NCBI RefSeq assembly: GCF_028640845.1 | Contig: NC_080539.1 | Location: 177,904,459 to 177,968,458, forward strand | DNA: 64,000 bases | Direction: 5' to 3' | Source: Ahaetulla prasina | Lineage: Eukaryota > Chordata > Lepidosauria > Squamata > Colubridae | In this document: positions 49,217-61,667 of the stretch, in pieces | Layout: every line of letters begins with the position of its first letter | Position numbering within the stretch: position 1 is the first letter of the stretch | Program-made: the position numbers and the translations under genes | The notes under the pieces: generated by a model | The model's input: only the letters and a program-made list of their open reading frames with translations | The model's database searches: none | Told to the model about the DNA's origin: nothing

Positions 49217-49379
49217 TATATTTAAATTTAAATTCAGAACATGTAACTTTTTTTCCAGAGGAAACCAGGAAATAAAAATCAATTAGGGCCTATGAACACC
49301 ATTAACATTTTTATTGGGTTATAAAATATAATGAGATACAAAATATGAAAGTAAATAGGAAAATGGTGGGGAGGAAGAG

Positions 49380-50433
49380 GGGGAAGAGAAGTGAAGGAGG
49401 ATAAGAAAAAAAGAAACAGAAACATTCACTTTCGACTGTCCCTGTTGCAGTAGAATAAGGCATTAACATCAAATCACAACTTTTTGGTTTTTTATAATAA
49501 TATGAACAAGACATTTCTATAAAGATCTATTAATCTAATCAGTAAAACCAAAATTACAGGGCCTATAGCCGTGATGGTGAACCTATGGCACGCGTGCCAC
49601 AGGTCGCGTGGAGAGCCCTCTTTGCAGGCATGCCAGCCATCGCCCCAGCCCAGCCCAGCTCCACTGCACATGCGCGCCCCATTTTGGGCCTGGGAGGCCT
49701 CCTGCACCCACCCAAGCCAAAATGGGCATGGGGGGGGTTGTGCTCCCTTCACCCAATTTTGGGCCTGGAAGTCCTCCTGCACCAACCTGGAAGGCAAAAA
49801 TGGGCAAGGGGAGGAGGGGCGCATGGGGGAGGGGCGCATGGATGGGACAATGCATGTGCATGAACGGGGCGGGGCACATGTGCTGGGGCACTCGCATTGC
49901 ACTTTGGGGTTGCAGGGGAAGAGAAGTGAAGGAGGATAAGAAAAAAAGAAAAAGAAACATTCACTTTCGACTCTCCCTGTTGCAGTAGAATAAGGCATTA
50001 ACATCAAATCACAACTTTTTGGTTTTTTATAATAATATGAACAAGACATTTCTATAAAGATCTATTAATCTAATCAGTAAAACCAAAATTACAGGGCCTA
50101 TAGCCGTGATGGTGAACCTATGGCACGCGTGCCACAGGTCGCGTGGAGAGCCCTCTTTGCGGGCATGCCAGCCATCGCCCCAGCCCAGCTCCACTGCACA
50201 TGCGCGCCCCGTTTTGGGCCTGGGAGGCCTCCTGCACCCACCCAAGCCAAAATGGGCATGGGGGGGGGGTTGTGCTCCCTTCACCCAATTTTGGGCCTGG
50301 AAGTCCTCCTGCACCAACCTGGAAGGCAAAAATGGGCAAGGGGAGGAGGGGCGCATGGGGGAGGGGCGCATGGATGGGACAATACATGTGCATGAACAGG
50401 TGCTGGGGCACTCGCATTGCACTTTGGAGTTGC
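49380..50433. repeat. 535-bp tandem duplication including part of a hAT MITE
   Basis: Unit 1 (49380-49914) and unit 2 (49915 to about 50433) are almost identical, with an offset of 535 bp. For example, ccgtgatggtgaacctatgg is at 49569 and 50104. The junction at 49915 shares the short word ggggaagagaag with the start of unit 1, suggesting a microhomology-driven duplication. Unit 2 has a small deletion near 50395 and a few base changes. Long open frames across both units on either strand are by-products of the GC-rich repeat. Confidence 0.92.
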
Positions 50434-50482
50434 ACGTGCACACACTTTGGGCACTCAGCACCAAATAGGTTATCCATCACTG
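50104..50482. mobile_element. hAT MITE (complete copy)
   Basis: Starts ccgtgatggtgaacctat and ends ataggttatccatcactg (imperfect inverted repeats). Flanks gcctatag (50096-50103) and gtctatgt (50483-50490) may be a decayed 8-bp duplication. The first copy at 49569-49914 lacks the right end because the duplication breakpoint falls inside it. Confidence 0.75.
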
Positions 50483-50839
50483 GTCTATGTTATTGATTAA
50501 TCAGAGATACTTGTAAAAAGCTCCAAACGGATATTCCCAAAGCAGGTCAGCAACAATAACATGATACAGATATTTTATATAAACAAACAATAATTTATCA
50601 CAGAAACTTCTAACTTTACCTAGCCACTGTGGGCTAGCTATTTAATAAAAATGCCAGTCCACTGGACAGCAATTTCAGAAAAGCCCATGTAGAACACAGA
50701 TACTTAATAGCAAAGGAGAATATTACTTCAGCATATTCTTCCTTTTGTTCAATACCCAATTTTATGTGGCAGTTTACTATGCTAGTGGTTTTGGATTTGA
50801 AAACCAATACCAAAATCCCTAATCAGCTATGAAGCTTTA
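50483..50839. other. Intronic stretch without recognised features
   Basis: Nothing recognised between the MITE and the LINE. Confidence 0.4.
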
Positions 50840-53800
50840 CCTAAGATGGCGCCGACGAAGGCTGCCTCGGTGAAATGCTCTCTAATTGTTTCTTTATTTC
50901 TAATTGTTCTCTGTGACTCACTACGGATTTCCTACTCACGAGACCATCTGCTAAAAATTAAGGAACATTTCTTTAAGGAGCAGCTTTCTTTAATCTCACC
51001 CCCACCCCGTCTTTACAAACACGGAGGAGATTCTAATACAGGAGGAGGCAATTCCCACGGAGCCATGGATTACTAAAAAAACCAAACGACGGAAACGAAG
51101 GAAAAGAGGTAAGCGATCTGGGATCTTAATCAAGCTAAGAACTCGCACTAAAACTCCTCTGCCTTCAATTTTCCTAACAAATATACGCTCACTTGCAAAT
51201 AAGATGGATGAAATACTCCTCTTAAACAAATACTATTCTGATTTTCGCAATTCAGCAGTCCTATGCTTCTCTGAAACCTGGTTAAATGAATCAATTGAAA
51301 ATAGCAGCCTGAACATTCCAGGATTTCAAATTGAACGATCAGACAGGATTCCAGAAACATCTGGTAAAAAGAAAGGAGGAGGCTTATGCCTATATATTAA
51401 TTCAACCTGGTGTCAAGATTTTAACATAATTTACAAATTCTGTGACAACAATTTAGAGACTCTAATTATCAACTGCAAACCTTACTATTCGCCTCGTGAA
51501 TTTTCCTCATTTCTTCTAATTGCTGTTTATGTCCCACCACAAGCCTGTGTAAACGAGGCATTATGAACTCTAGCTGACCAAATCATGGAGGCTGAAGCCA
51601 AACACCCTGATTCACTGGCCATTGTTTTGGGAGATCTAAACAAGGCAAACTTAAGGAAAGAACTACCAAAATACTTTCAGCATGTCAATTGTCCCACCAG
51701 AGGCAAGAATACTCTAGACCACTGCTACACAACACTAAAAGATGCCTATCGGTCTTTACCACGTGCAGCTGTAGGACACTCTGATCATTGCATGATTCAC
51801 CTTGTACCTGCTTACAGGCAAAGACTTAAAGCCATAAAACCAATAATTAAATCAGTGAAAACCTGGACGGAGGAATCAGAATTAAAGCTACAGGCATGTT
51901 TTGACTGCACTGATTGGAATAGTTTTAAAGATACCTCTGCAGACCTGGATGAACTCACAGATACTGTAACATCATATGTCAGCTTCTGTGAAGACCTATG
52001 TGTACCTACAAGGAACTTGCGAATACACAGTAATAACAAACCTTGGTTTACACCTAAACTTAAGCAGCTACGACATTCCAAAGAGGAAGCCTACAGAAAA
52101 GGTGATAAAATGCTGTACAATCAGGCCAGAAATGCACTAACAAGGGAGATAAGAGCAGCAAGAAGAAGCTACTCTGAAAAGCTAAAGAATCAATTTTCAG
52201 CAAATGAACCAGCAAACATATGGAAAACTCTTAAAAATATCACCGGCTATGGCAAACCTCCTTCCCAGGCTGAAGGTAATCAACAACTGGCAGATGACCT
52301 GAATGAGTTTTACTGCAGGTTTGAAAGGAAACTACAGCCACCTATCTCCACAACCCCATCTCAGACACACCAACAACAGCCAAGCCTCCTACAACTGACC
52401 CCATTTCATTGGGTTCACAACCCTAGTGATCACAGAAAAGGAAGTGCAGGACCTATTTCACAGACAAAAGCCAGGAAAAACTCCAGGCCCAGACAAGATA
52501 ACTCCTTCTTGCTTAAAAGTCTGTGCTGACCAATTGGCCCCATCTTCACCCATATTTTCAATAAATCACTAGAGATGTGCTATGTTCCTTCTTGCTTCAA
52601 ACGCTCTACCATCATCCCAGTGCCGAAGAAGCCCACCATCAAGGAACTGAATGACTACAGACCAGTTGCTCTAACATCTGTAGTCATGAAAACCTTTGAA
52701 AGGCTAGTGCTTTCCTACCTGAAAACCATCACGAATCCGCTCTTAGACCCCTTGCAATTTGCATACCGAGCAAATAGATCAACAGATGATGCTGTTAATA
52801 TGGCTCTGCACTACATCCTACAACATCTTGAGTCTCCAAAGACCTATGCAAGGGTCCTTCTTGTAGACTTTAGTTCAGCATTCAATACCATCATTCCAGA
52901 CATTCTTCTAACTAAGCTAAACCAGCTACAGGTACCGGAACAGACTTGTAAGTGGATCACAAGCTTCCTAACAAACAGGAAGCAGCAGGTGAAGCTAAGC
53001 AAGATCACATCAAATACCTGTACAATTAGCACAGGGCCCCCAAGGCTGTGTGCTCTCCCACTTCTCTTCTCTCTGTATACCAATGACTGCATCTCCAATG
53101 ATCCATTTGTTAAGCTACTGAAGTTCGCAGATGACACAACAGTGATTGGTCTCATTCGAGACAATGACGAATCCGATATAGACGAGAGGTCGAACGACTA
53201 GCCTTGTGGTGCAACCAAAACAATCTGGAACTGAACACACTCAAAACCGTAGAAATGGTGGTAGACTTTAGGAAAACCCTTCCATACTTCCACCTCTCAC
53301 AATACTTGACAACACAGTATCAACAGTAGAAACCTTCAAATTTCTGGGTTCTATCATATCGCAAGATCTCAAATGGACAGCTAACATCAAAACATCATTA
53401 AAAAGGACAACAAAGAATGTTCTTTCTGCGCCAACTCAGTAAGCTCAAACTGCCCAAGGAGCTGCTGATCCAATTCTACAGAGGAATTATTGAGTCTGTC
53501 ATTTGCACCTCTATAACTGTCTGGTTCGGTTCTGCAACCCAACAAGAAAAACACAGACTTCAGAGGATAATTAGAACTGCAGAAAAATAATTGCTACCAA
53601 CTTGCCTTCCATTGAGGACCTGTATACTGCACGAATCAAGAAGAGGGCCGTGAAAATATTTGCAGATCCCTCGCATCCTGGACATAAACTGTTTCAACTC
53701 CTACCCTCAAAACGACGCTATAGAGCACTGCACACCAGAACAACTAGACACAAGAACAGTTTTTTCCCGAAGGCCATCACTCTGCTAAACAAATAATTCC

Positions 53801-54070
53801 CTCAACACTGTCAGACTATTTACTGAATCTGCACTACTATTAATCGTTTCATAGTTCCCATCACCAATCTCTTTCCACTTATGACTGTATGACTATAACT
53901 TGTTGCTGGCAATCCTTATGATTTATATTGATATATTGATCATCAATTGTGTTGTAAATGTTGTACCTTGATGAACGTATCTTTTCTTTTATGTACACTG
54001 AGAGCATATGCACCAAGACAAATTCCTTGTGTGTCCAATCACACTTGGCCAATAAAATTCTATTCTATTC
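50840..54070 (+). mobile_element. CR1/Rex1-like LINE, nearly full length, inactive
   Basis: It begins near aagatggcgccgacgaaggc (50841), a typical element 5' end, with a short N-terminal frame (50846-51076) carrying a hydrophobic start. Endonuclease motifs follow: IRSLANKMDE (51188), CFSETWLNES, GGGLCLYIN, VLGDLNKANL and a GHSDHC box at about 51774. A basic linker comes next. Reverse transcriptase runs over about 52440-53200 ([48 protein letters not shown] with the FADD box kept). The C-terminus (SHPGHKLFQLLPSKRRYR) is at 53602-53796. The 3' tail has an AATAAA and a TATTC-type repeat. A TGA at 51564 and frameshifts near 52380 and 53190 inactivate it. Confidence 0.88.
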
Positions 54071-54317
54071 AAGCTTACGGAGGCTAATTAAATCCTATCT
54101 GATCTATTATCCAGGACTGCCACATGTATCTGAAATCTCCAGAAGTAGGATGAGATAGAAATGAACATTTATTTTGTCTAAATTTGAGTTAACCTCAAGT
54201 TAACTATTGCAATTCTGCTTATCTTCCTTAAAGAAGAGAATTTAGTATTTCGATATATCATTCCTGAAATATAGGAGCCTTTCACTTAACTTTCTGGCCA
54301 CAATTGTAGCCATAGGC

Positions 54318-55719
54318 CAGGGGTGGGTTCTAAACTTTTTTACTACTGGTTCTGTAGGCATGGCTTGATGGTCATGTGACAGTGGGCGTAGCTTGATGGT
54401 CATGTGACTGGGTGGGCATGGCCAACTCAATGTCACTCACGTCAAGGGGTGCCTCACCTGGCACCTCCCCTCCCAGCCATTCCTTGTCACACCCAGCCTC
54501 AATGTATCTATAGTTCTGCAAAAATGTTGTTCACCTTTTTTCAACTTTATTATCTACATACTTTAGATGCACTTTCATGGACCACTGAAAGGAGGAAATG
54601 GCTCACATGCTTTGCCCAAGAGTGTGATAGGCAACAGGCTTTTAAAGGGCCGCCAGAGAGAAGGGGAGGGAGAATGTATTTTCCAAAGCACCAGAAGGCA
54701 AAACAAGAAGCAATGGATGGAAACTGAACAAAGAGAGAAGCAACCTAAGGAGAAACTAAGGAGAAACTTCCTGACAGTGAGAACCAATATAGGTTTCAGT
54801 CATAATTTCACATATAAAATAGCCATTTGTGTAATACAACCTGCATATTGTTCAAAACAGTCATTGTATTATGGCTGATGTTTGACAGCAAGCCTAAAAT
54901 CCCCATTCCCTCCCCACTCCAGGGAAAGGTTACTTCAAAATCCCCATTCTCTCCCCACTCCACTAATCTGTTCTGGGAAGGAATCAAACTCCCCCCTCTT
55001 CATTTCCCAAATAAAATATTACTAGATAATTAAGAAATAATTAAGCTGTTAACAAGGAACCTGCCTGGAATTCCACATTCCTGCCAGCTGCATAAAGGAA
55101 ACTTTGTAAGTAGAAAACAGCTACCGGTGCTTAGAGATAATATAAAGTGGAAGCCAGAAGTTCGGCTCCATTTACAAGCAGGCAGAAAACTCATTCAAGA
55201 CAGGATATTGCACAATGGAAATCGGCCAACCCTTTTTAGAAACACAAAGCCCATGTTACACAAATCCCAAAACTTCAAAAACATAGAACCATATAAGAAT
55301 TCCTCCTCTTATCCAATTTGTTGTTCAGCTGACCCAGAAAGGAGCTGCTTCTGCAAGTAGCCTTTTCCTTTCAGCAGCTGTGTCAATTTAAAGTGACAGC
55401 GTCTTTTTCCCGCCCCCCACTTCTTTGCCAAGTGATCTCCTGGCTGAGAAGCAAGTCCTGATTTTTTCATTCTAGCCAATCAGTTGGGAGGCTTCTTGGC
55501 TTCTCAATTTAAAGCAATGGTGTCTTGGGTTTTTTTCCCTCTTCTTTGCCAAGTGAGCCCTGAGTTTTTTCCTTCTAGCCAATCAGCTGGGACTCGGGAG
55601 GCAGCATTAGATTGGGGGTGGGCCCACACAGAGGTGGCATTTACCGGTTCGCCGAACTACTCAAAATGTTTACTAACAGTTCTTGCGAACCGGGGAGAAC
55701 AGGTACCAACCCACCACTG
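54318..55719. mobile_element. Large hAT element (1.4 kb) with internal CR1 piece
   Basis: Starts caggggtgggttctaaac and ends accaacccaccactg. Flanks ccataggc (54310-54317) and ccataggg (55720-55727) match at 7 of 8 bases. Block order equals the short copy at 28787-29051 in reverse, but extra DNA is present. This includes a CR1 3' fragment at about 54690-54785 (caaaacaagaagcaatgg; aggagaaacttcctgacagt) and an imperfect duplication of the ccaatcag-t/c-tgggag block at about 55470-55500 and 55580-55600. No transposase is seen. Confidence 0.8.
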
Positions 55720-55727
55720 CCATAGGG

Positions 55728-57001
55728 CTATTTTTCTTCTAATCCTGGAACATTCTGCAAGAACCTGGGAATAGAGAAATAAAATATTTGCCTTGGCTTG
55801 GATATAAGGCTAGAATTATGATTAAGGCTGGCAGTTAAGAATACCAGAACTGATTTGCAGAAATCCAGCCAATCTGTATACAGCAGCAAGGTTGGAATTC
55901 TGTATCTCCCTTTTCTGACATTTAATGGTCATCCAAATTTTTCTAGCGCAAATCTGATAGTCCTAATAATCTACCTACCTTCTTATTATTTTGTGTAAAA
56001 CTATGTTAAAAAGGAAGCAAGTAATCCCCCACCCCCCGTTTTCTATAAGGATATCATTAGGAAAATAAATGAGGTTTCTGTTCCAAGACAGTTTTTCTTC
56101 TTGGAAAAAAAGAAAGTAAACACATGACAGTAAACTGGCAAGTTGATAACCCTGAACCCTTATTATTTTATATTTTAGAAGAATCATAAGATCTTAAAAC
56201 TGAGAAAAGCACTGTTTACTGCTATAAGAATAATTTCATTATATGATATTTTATTTTGCTCCAACAACAGCCTTCTGATAAATAAGTTCGTAGACTGTGA
56301 AAATTCCAAATACCATTTCCATTATGAAAAAAAATCTTGATTAATAAGATGGCTTTCCATAGCCTAATACTGTAATTTTATTACATCCAAAAGGAAAGTG
56401 GGCCTAGTATCTGAAAACCACAGAAAATATTTATGTACATTCATTGTTGTCCATGGGGTCGCGATGGGTCGGACACAACTTCGCAACTAACAACAACAAC
56501 ATTCATTGTGTTCCCTGAAAAAGACATGTTAACACATGTGTTTTTTTAAAACATGACAAGCAAGCATGACAAGCATAAGTAAGAAAAGACAACAGTCAAT
56601 TTCAAGTGGAAAATTCTTACTGTTTCCAGAATCGATTTTTATTTGTCAATAACAATAGCGGTGTTCCAAGAATTAAATAAGAAATAAATTGAAGTCAAAG
56701 ACTCAGAGAAACTGTAATTCAACTGCATGTACTATGGTAATTGCTAACTTTCCAATTCTGTAATAGTCAAGAAAACACTTTTTATTTATTTATTTATTAA
56801 ATGTATTTATGTAGGACTTAGGAGCGAAAAGACTTATTTTATCAAAATATTTTAAATGGAAATTTCCCAATGCAATCATCCCAGCCTGGTGCACAGGAAG
56901 TCTTGGGTACTTTGTTATATGCCCATAGGACATCACTGCTTCTGTGAGCTGTGCTGGCTCTCGGGGGGCTTCAGGGTACAATTCAAAGTGCTGGTTGGCA
57001 C
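55728..57001. other. Intronic stretch with a minimal BovB tail
   Basis: At 56450-56501 the terminal BovB block (tccatggggtcgcgatgggt ... cgcaactaacaacaacaac) stands alone, so it is an extremely 5'-truncated BovB or a BovB-tailed SINE remnant. A TTTA run lies at 56781-56800. The rest is unclassified. Confidence 0.6.
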
Positions 57002-57101
57002 CCATAAGCTATAGTGACCAGACGTCCCACTTTTAGTGGGACAGTCCCGCTTTTTAAAAATTTGTCCCGCGTCCTGCGGCATTCTAAAAAAGCCCGATTT
57101 T

Positions 57102-60100
57102 TTAATTAATTAATTAATTAATTAATTAATTAATTAATTAATTAATTCATTCATTCATTCATATTTTTATACCACCCTTCTCTGAAGTCTCAGGGCGGTG
57201 TACAGCCAATAAAACGACAAGAATCCTAACAAATTAAAATACTATATCAAGTTTAAAAAACTGATTCAATCGCTATATACTTAAAATATTAGCTAAAATT
57301 TTTATCAAAACTAAAACCTTAGTAAAACCCTATTAAAACCCACTAATACCCCCCATACTAAAATCAATCAGGCCAGCCCTGCTTGGTGAAAAAAGAAAGT
57401 CTTGAGCTCATGTTTAAAGGTCCGGAGATCAGGGAGGAGACGGAGTCCCACCGGCAGCTCATTCCATAAAGCCGGGGCCCCCACAGAGAACGCTCTTCCC
57501 CTGGGTGCTGCCAGCCGACATTGACTAGCCGACGGCACCCTAAGAAGACCCTCCCTGTGGGTGCGCACTGGACGTACCGGACAATGGGAGGTAGCTGTCG
57601 GCAGCAGGCGGTCCCGTAAATATCCCGGTCCAATGCCATGGAGCGCTTTAAAGGTGATAACCAACACCTTGAAGCGCACCCGGAAGACCACCGGCAACCA
57701 ATGCAGCCTGCGCAGGAGAGGTGTTACATGGGAGCTACGAGGAGCTCCCTCAATCCCCCGCGCGGCCGCATTCTGCACCAGTTGGAGCCTCCGGGTGCTC
57801 CTCAAGGGGAGCCCCATGTAGAGAGCATTGCAGTAATCCAGTTGGGAAGTGACGAGGGCATGAGTGACCGTGCATAATGCATCCCGGTCCAGGAAAGGGC
57901 GCAATTGGCGAATCAGGCGAACCTGATGAAAAGCTCCCCTGGTGACGGCTGTCAAATGGTCTTCTAAAGACAGCCGTGCATCTAGGAGAACGCCTAAATT
58001 GCGCACCGATTCCCTGGGGGCTAATGATTCGCCCCCCACAGTCAGCAATGGGGTAAACTGACTGTGCCGGGACGCTGGCATCCACAGCCACTCCGTCTTG
58101 GATGGGTTGAGTCGGAGCCTATTCGTCCCCATCCAGACCCGAACGGCCTCAAGACACCGAGTCATCACATCGACGGCTTCGTTGGGGTGGTTTGGGGTGG
58201 AGATGTACAATTGAGTATTGTCAGCATACAGCTGACAGCTCACCCCGAAACCACGGATGATCTCTCCCAGCGGCTTCATATAAATGTTGAACAAGAGGGG
58301 TGAGAGAATCGACCCCTGCGGCACCCCACAAGTGAGTTGCCTAGGGGTCGATCTCTGCCCCCCTGTCAACACTGTCTGCGAGCGGTCGGAGAGGTAGGAG
58401 GAGAACCACCGTAAAACGGTGCCTCCCACCCCCAAGCCCTCCAACCGCCATAGCAAGATACCATGGTCGATGGTATCGAACGCCGCTGATAGATCTAACA
58501 GGACAAGAACAGAGGAACAACCTCTGTCCCGTGCCCTCCAGAGATCATCAACCAACGTGACCAAAGCCGTCTCTGTGCTGTACCCAGGCCTGAAGCCGGA
58601 CTGGCACGGGTCTAGATAAACAGTTTCCTCCAGGTACTGGGGGAGTTGCCAAGCCACCACTCTCTCTACAACCTTCGCCAAAAAGCGAAGATTGGAAACT
58701 GGATGATAATTAGCCAAAATAGCTGGGTCCAGGGAAGGCTTCTTAAGGAGGGGCCTCACCACCGCCTCTTTCAAGGCGGCTGGGAAGACTCCCTCCCTGA
58801 GAGAAGCGCTGGTAATTCCCTGGAGCCAGCCTTGTGTAACCTCCTGGGTGGTCAATACCAATCAGGAGGGACACGGGTCCAATAAACATGTGGTGGCATT
58901 CAACCTCCCCAGTATCCTGTCCATGTCATCGGGAGTCACAGGATCGAACTCAGCCCAAACAATGTTCTCAAGACGTGCCCGCGTCATCCCATCCGGATCT
59001 ACCCAATCTGTGTCCAACCCATCCCAGATCTGAGCGATTTTATCGTGCAGATAACTTCCAAATTCCTCAGCCTGACCCTGCAAGGGGTCCTCCCGAGCCC
59101 CCTGAAACAGAAGGGAGCGGGTCACTCTAAACAAGGCGGCTGGGCGGTTATCTGCCAATGCTATAAGGGCGGCAAAGTATACTTGCTTCGCTGTCCTTAT
59201 TGCCACTAGATAAGTCTGAATATGTGACTGAAGTGTTCGGTCAGATTCGGAGTGGCTGGCCCTCAAGGCGCTCTCTAGGTGTCTTCTTCGGCGCTTCATC
59301 TCTCTCAGCTCCTCAGTAAACCAAGGAGCCGGTCAAGAGCAGCGCCGGGTCAGAGGCCGCATCGGCACGACGCGATCCAAAGCCCCCGCCGCCGCCCTTT
59401 CCCAGGCGGCAGCGAGTTCTTTGGCCGAGTCGTGGGCCAGATCCTCAGGAAATGGCCCAAGCTCCGTCAGGAACCTACTCGGGTCCATCAGGCGCCTGGG
59501 ACAGAACCAACGAACTGGCTCCGTCTCCCTGCGGTGAGGGTCTGCGGTCCGAAAGTCCAGGCGAAGGAGAGAATGATCTGTCCACGGCAGGGGAGTAATG
59601 ACTAAATCCCCCACATCTAGATCATTCAGCCACTGTCCTGAGACAAAAATCAAGTCCAGTGTGTGTCCCCCACTAACTGGATCAGGTCCAAGGCTGCCAT
59701 GGAGGCCATGAACTCCCGAGCTGACGACGATGACTCACCTACCGACGGCAGGTTGAAATCCCCCATGACCATAAGCCTGGGGGTATCAACTGCCGCCTTG
59801 GCTATCACGTTGAGCAGCTCGGGCAGGGCTGCTGTCACGTGGCAGGGAGCCAGGTACGTGATCAGTAAACCCATCTGTACCCCATGGCCCCACCGCACAA
59901 AGAGAGACTCACAGCCAGCTGTCTGCGGGACAGAGACCTCCCTCGGATCCAAACTCTCATTTATAATAACCGCAACCTCCCCACCCCTGCCTTGAACCTT
60001 CGGCTGATGAAATGCATGGAAGCCCGGTGGGCACATCTCGATGAGGGGCACGCCCCCTTCTGTGCCCAGCCAGGTCTCTGTAACGCCCATCAGGTCCGCA

Positions 60101-60185
60101 CCTCCCTCCTGTATCAGATCTGAAATGAGGGGGGCCTTATTAACAACGGACCTGGCGGGATTGCAAATGACGTGTCTCAAACAAG
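57102..60185 (-). mobile_element. L2 LINE, nearly complete, inactive
   Basis: On the minus strand the endonuclease is at 60180-59333 ([52 protein letters not shown]). A linker is at 59299-58862 and the reverse transcriptase and C-terminus at 58861-57368. The 3' end (ctgagacttcagagaagggt region, 57170-57200) is followed by ATGA and AATT short repeats at 57102-57161. GC content and CpG density are high, as expected for a young copy. A few frame breaks split the single large frame. The true 5' boundary is not certain, since the upstream sequence is also CpG-rich. Confidence 0.88.
57368..58861 (-). pseudogene. L2 reverse transcriptase, catalytic box mutated
   Basis: The frame of 497 codons covers the L2 reverse-transcriptase domain. 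Blocks in order include the LKKPSLDP entry, a variant NYHPVSNL (family NYRPVSNL), FRPGYSTETALVTLVDDLW, LLDLSAAFDTIDHGILLWRL, CGVPQGSILSPLLFNIYM and then YADNTQLYIS. The catalytic YADD box (58217-58228) has its second Asp changed to Asn by one G-to-A transition, so this copy should be enzymatically dead even though the frame is open. The C-terminal part (LHWLPVVFRVRFKVLVITFK; RAFSVGAPALWNELP) is the conserved L2 tail domain. Confidence 0.9.
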
Positions 60186-60972
60186 GGATTAACAGGGTGG
60201 GGAAAGTCGAGGGGCACCTCTTGGCTCCTCGATTTGGGGAGGAACGAAGGCAAAGGCTTGTGGGGGGTGCTTGCAGTCAAAAGCTTTTCTCATTGGGAGA
60301 AAAGCCTGTTTTTTGAATTCCCCGTGCAATTTACTTCCGAGTAGCCTCGCCAAGTGAGGGAGGGTTTGGCTCGGGTGGGTTTGTTTATTTCCTGCTGTTC
60401 TGCCCACCTCCACCCAGATGGAGGGGAGTGGGGGGAGTGGGAGAGGAGGGGGCCGCTTTCCTACGAACCCCCCCCCGGTTTGGCTTGTCCCCTGTTCCTA
60501 GCAACTTGTCCACTAAATGTCACAGCCTGGAAGGGAATTTCAAAGCTGTTTTCCGCGCGCAGAATATCCTGGCTGGCTCCATTGTCCACCCCCACTCTCC
60601 CCCCTTGCCGATTTCTTAACACTCCCCCCTTCCCCTATGGGGGAGTGGGGGGTGGGTGGGAGAGCAAAATCGCAAGAGGCATTCTCTTCCCCACTGTAAG
60701 GTTCCTGCCTCGCTTGTGGGGAGATGTTTAAAAATAAAGCCAAACAGGTCTCCGGAGGAGGAGGGGGGGCTCTGCGATGCAAATCAAAGCTCGGAGAGGA
60801 GACGAGCGCTTGGCGGGAGGAGTGGATGGATCATACGGGAAGGAGGGGGGGAGGACTTGGGAAGCTGGCAGGGGGCAACTTCGCACTTCCAGCGGGGGAA
60901 GGAAAGGTGGGAGATCCAGGCTCGGTGCTGCATGAGCCTGCAGAGATGCGCTTGCGAGCGCCACAACTTAAC

Positions 60973-61125
60973 TTCTCTTCCCTTCCCTTCTTTTCCCTTT
61001 CCCTTCCCTTTCTCTTTTTTCCTTTCTTTTCTCTCACCTTTCCTTTCTCCTTTCTTTCTTTTCCTTTCTCCTTCCTTTCCTTTCTTTTCCTTTCTCCTTT
61101 CTGTCCTTCCCTTCCCTTCTTCATC
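60973..61125. repeat. Polypyrimidine (CCTTT)-type tract
   Basis: An almost pure C/T run on the plus strand built of cttcc/ctttt words. The apparent open frames on both strands come from this composition. Confidence 0.9.
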
Positions 61126-61630
61126 CATTTATTTCCTTTCCGCTATCCTTGGAGGAAAGGATTCTCCTCTGATCAAAACAGGCCACATTCATAGAATAAC
61201 CCAACCCGGGGAGGGTGGATTGGGGAAAGGTGAATAAGATATTCGTGGAGGTGGGCGGGCGGTGCATTTATTCATTCCACGCGCTCTCAAGCATCAAGCA
61301 AACATTCCACAGATAAATAAATCCCTATGGAGATTCTCAGTCATTCAGGTCATAGATGTCCCAAAGGTGTTCCCCCTTCCGCGCCCAAAAAAGGCAACTG
61401 AACTTAAGAAGAAAGTCAATTTGTCCTTTGGCGGGGTGGGAGAAAAACTCTGCGATCCCACAGTTAATGTTTTCTGATTTCTCTAGATTTCGACGGGTGG
61501 GATGGAAGAAGGGTAGCTTCACATCTGGCGCACCAAACCTGTTTCCATAAACACTCGTGGTGTATATCTCTACATACATTTTCTGCCTGGGCAAGTTGGC
61601 TGAACTTTCCCACGCTTGCGCGCGCGTACA

Positions 61631-61632
<2 letters not shown>

Positions 61633-61665
<33 letters not shown>
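61633..61665. repeat. (CA)n microsatellite
   Basis: About 16 CA units next to a short CG-rich alternating run (gcgcgcgt), a sequence type prone to Z-DNA. Confidence 0.92.

Positions 61666-61667
<2 letters not shown>

Noticed and set aside
49492..50496. Overlapping open frames on both strands of 90-185 codons
   Set aside because: They arise from GC-rich MITE sequence repeated by the tandem duplication; no domain is recognisable and the frames mirror each other in both units.
56450..56501. Independent SINE ending in BovB tail
   Set aside because: Only the last 52 bp are present and no polymerase III boxes lie upstream, so it is kept as a minimal BovB remnant.
60656..61237. Frames of up to 193 codons in CT-rich sequence
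   Set aside because: Composition is Ser/Phe/Pro/Leu or Lys/Arg/Glu/Gly only, as expected from a polypyrimidine tract.
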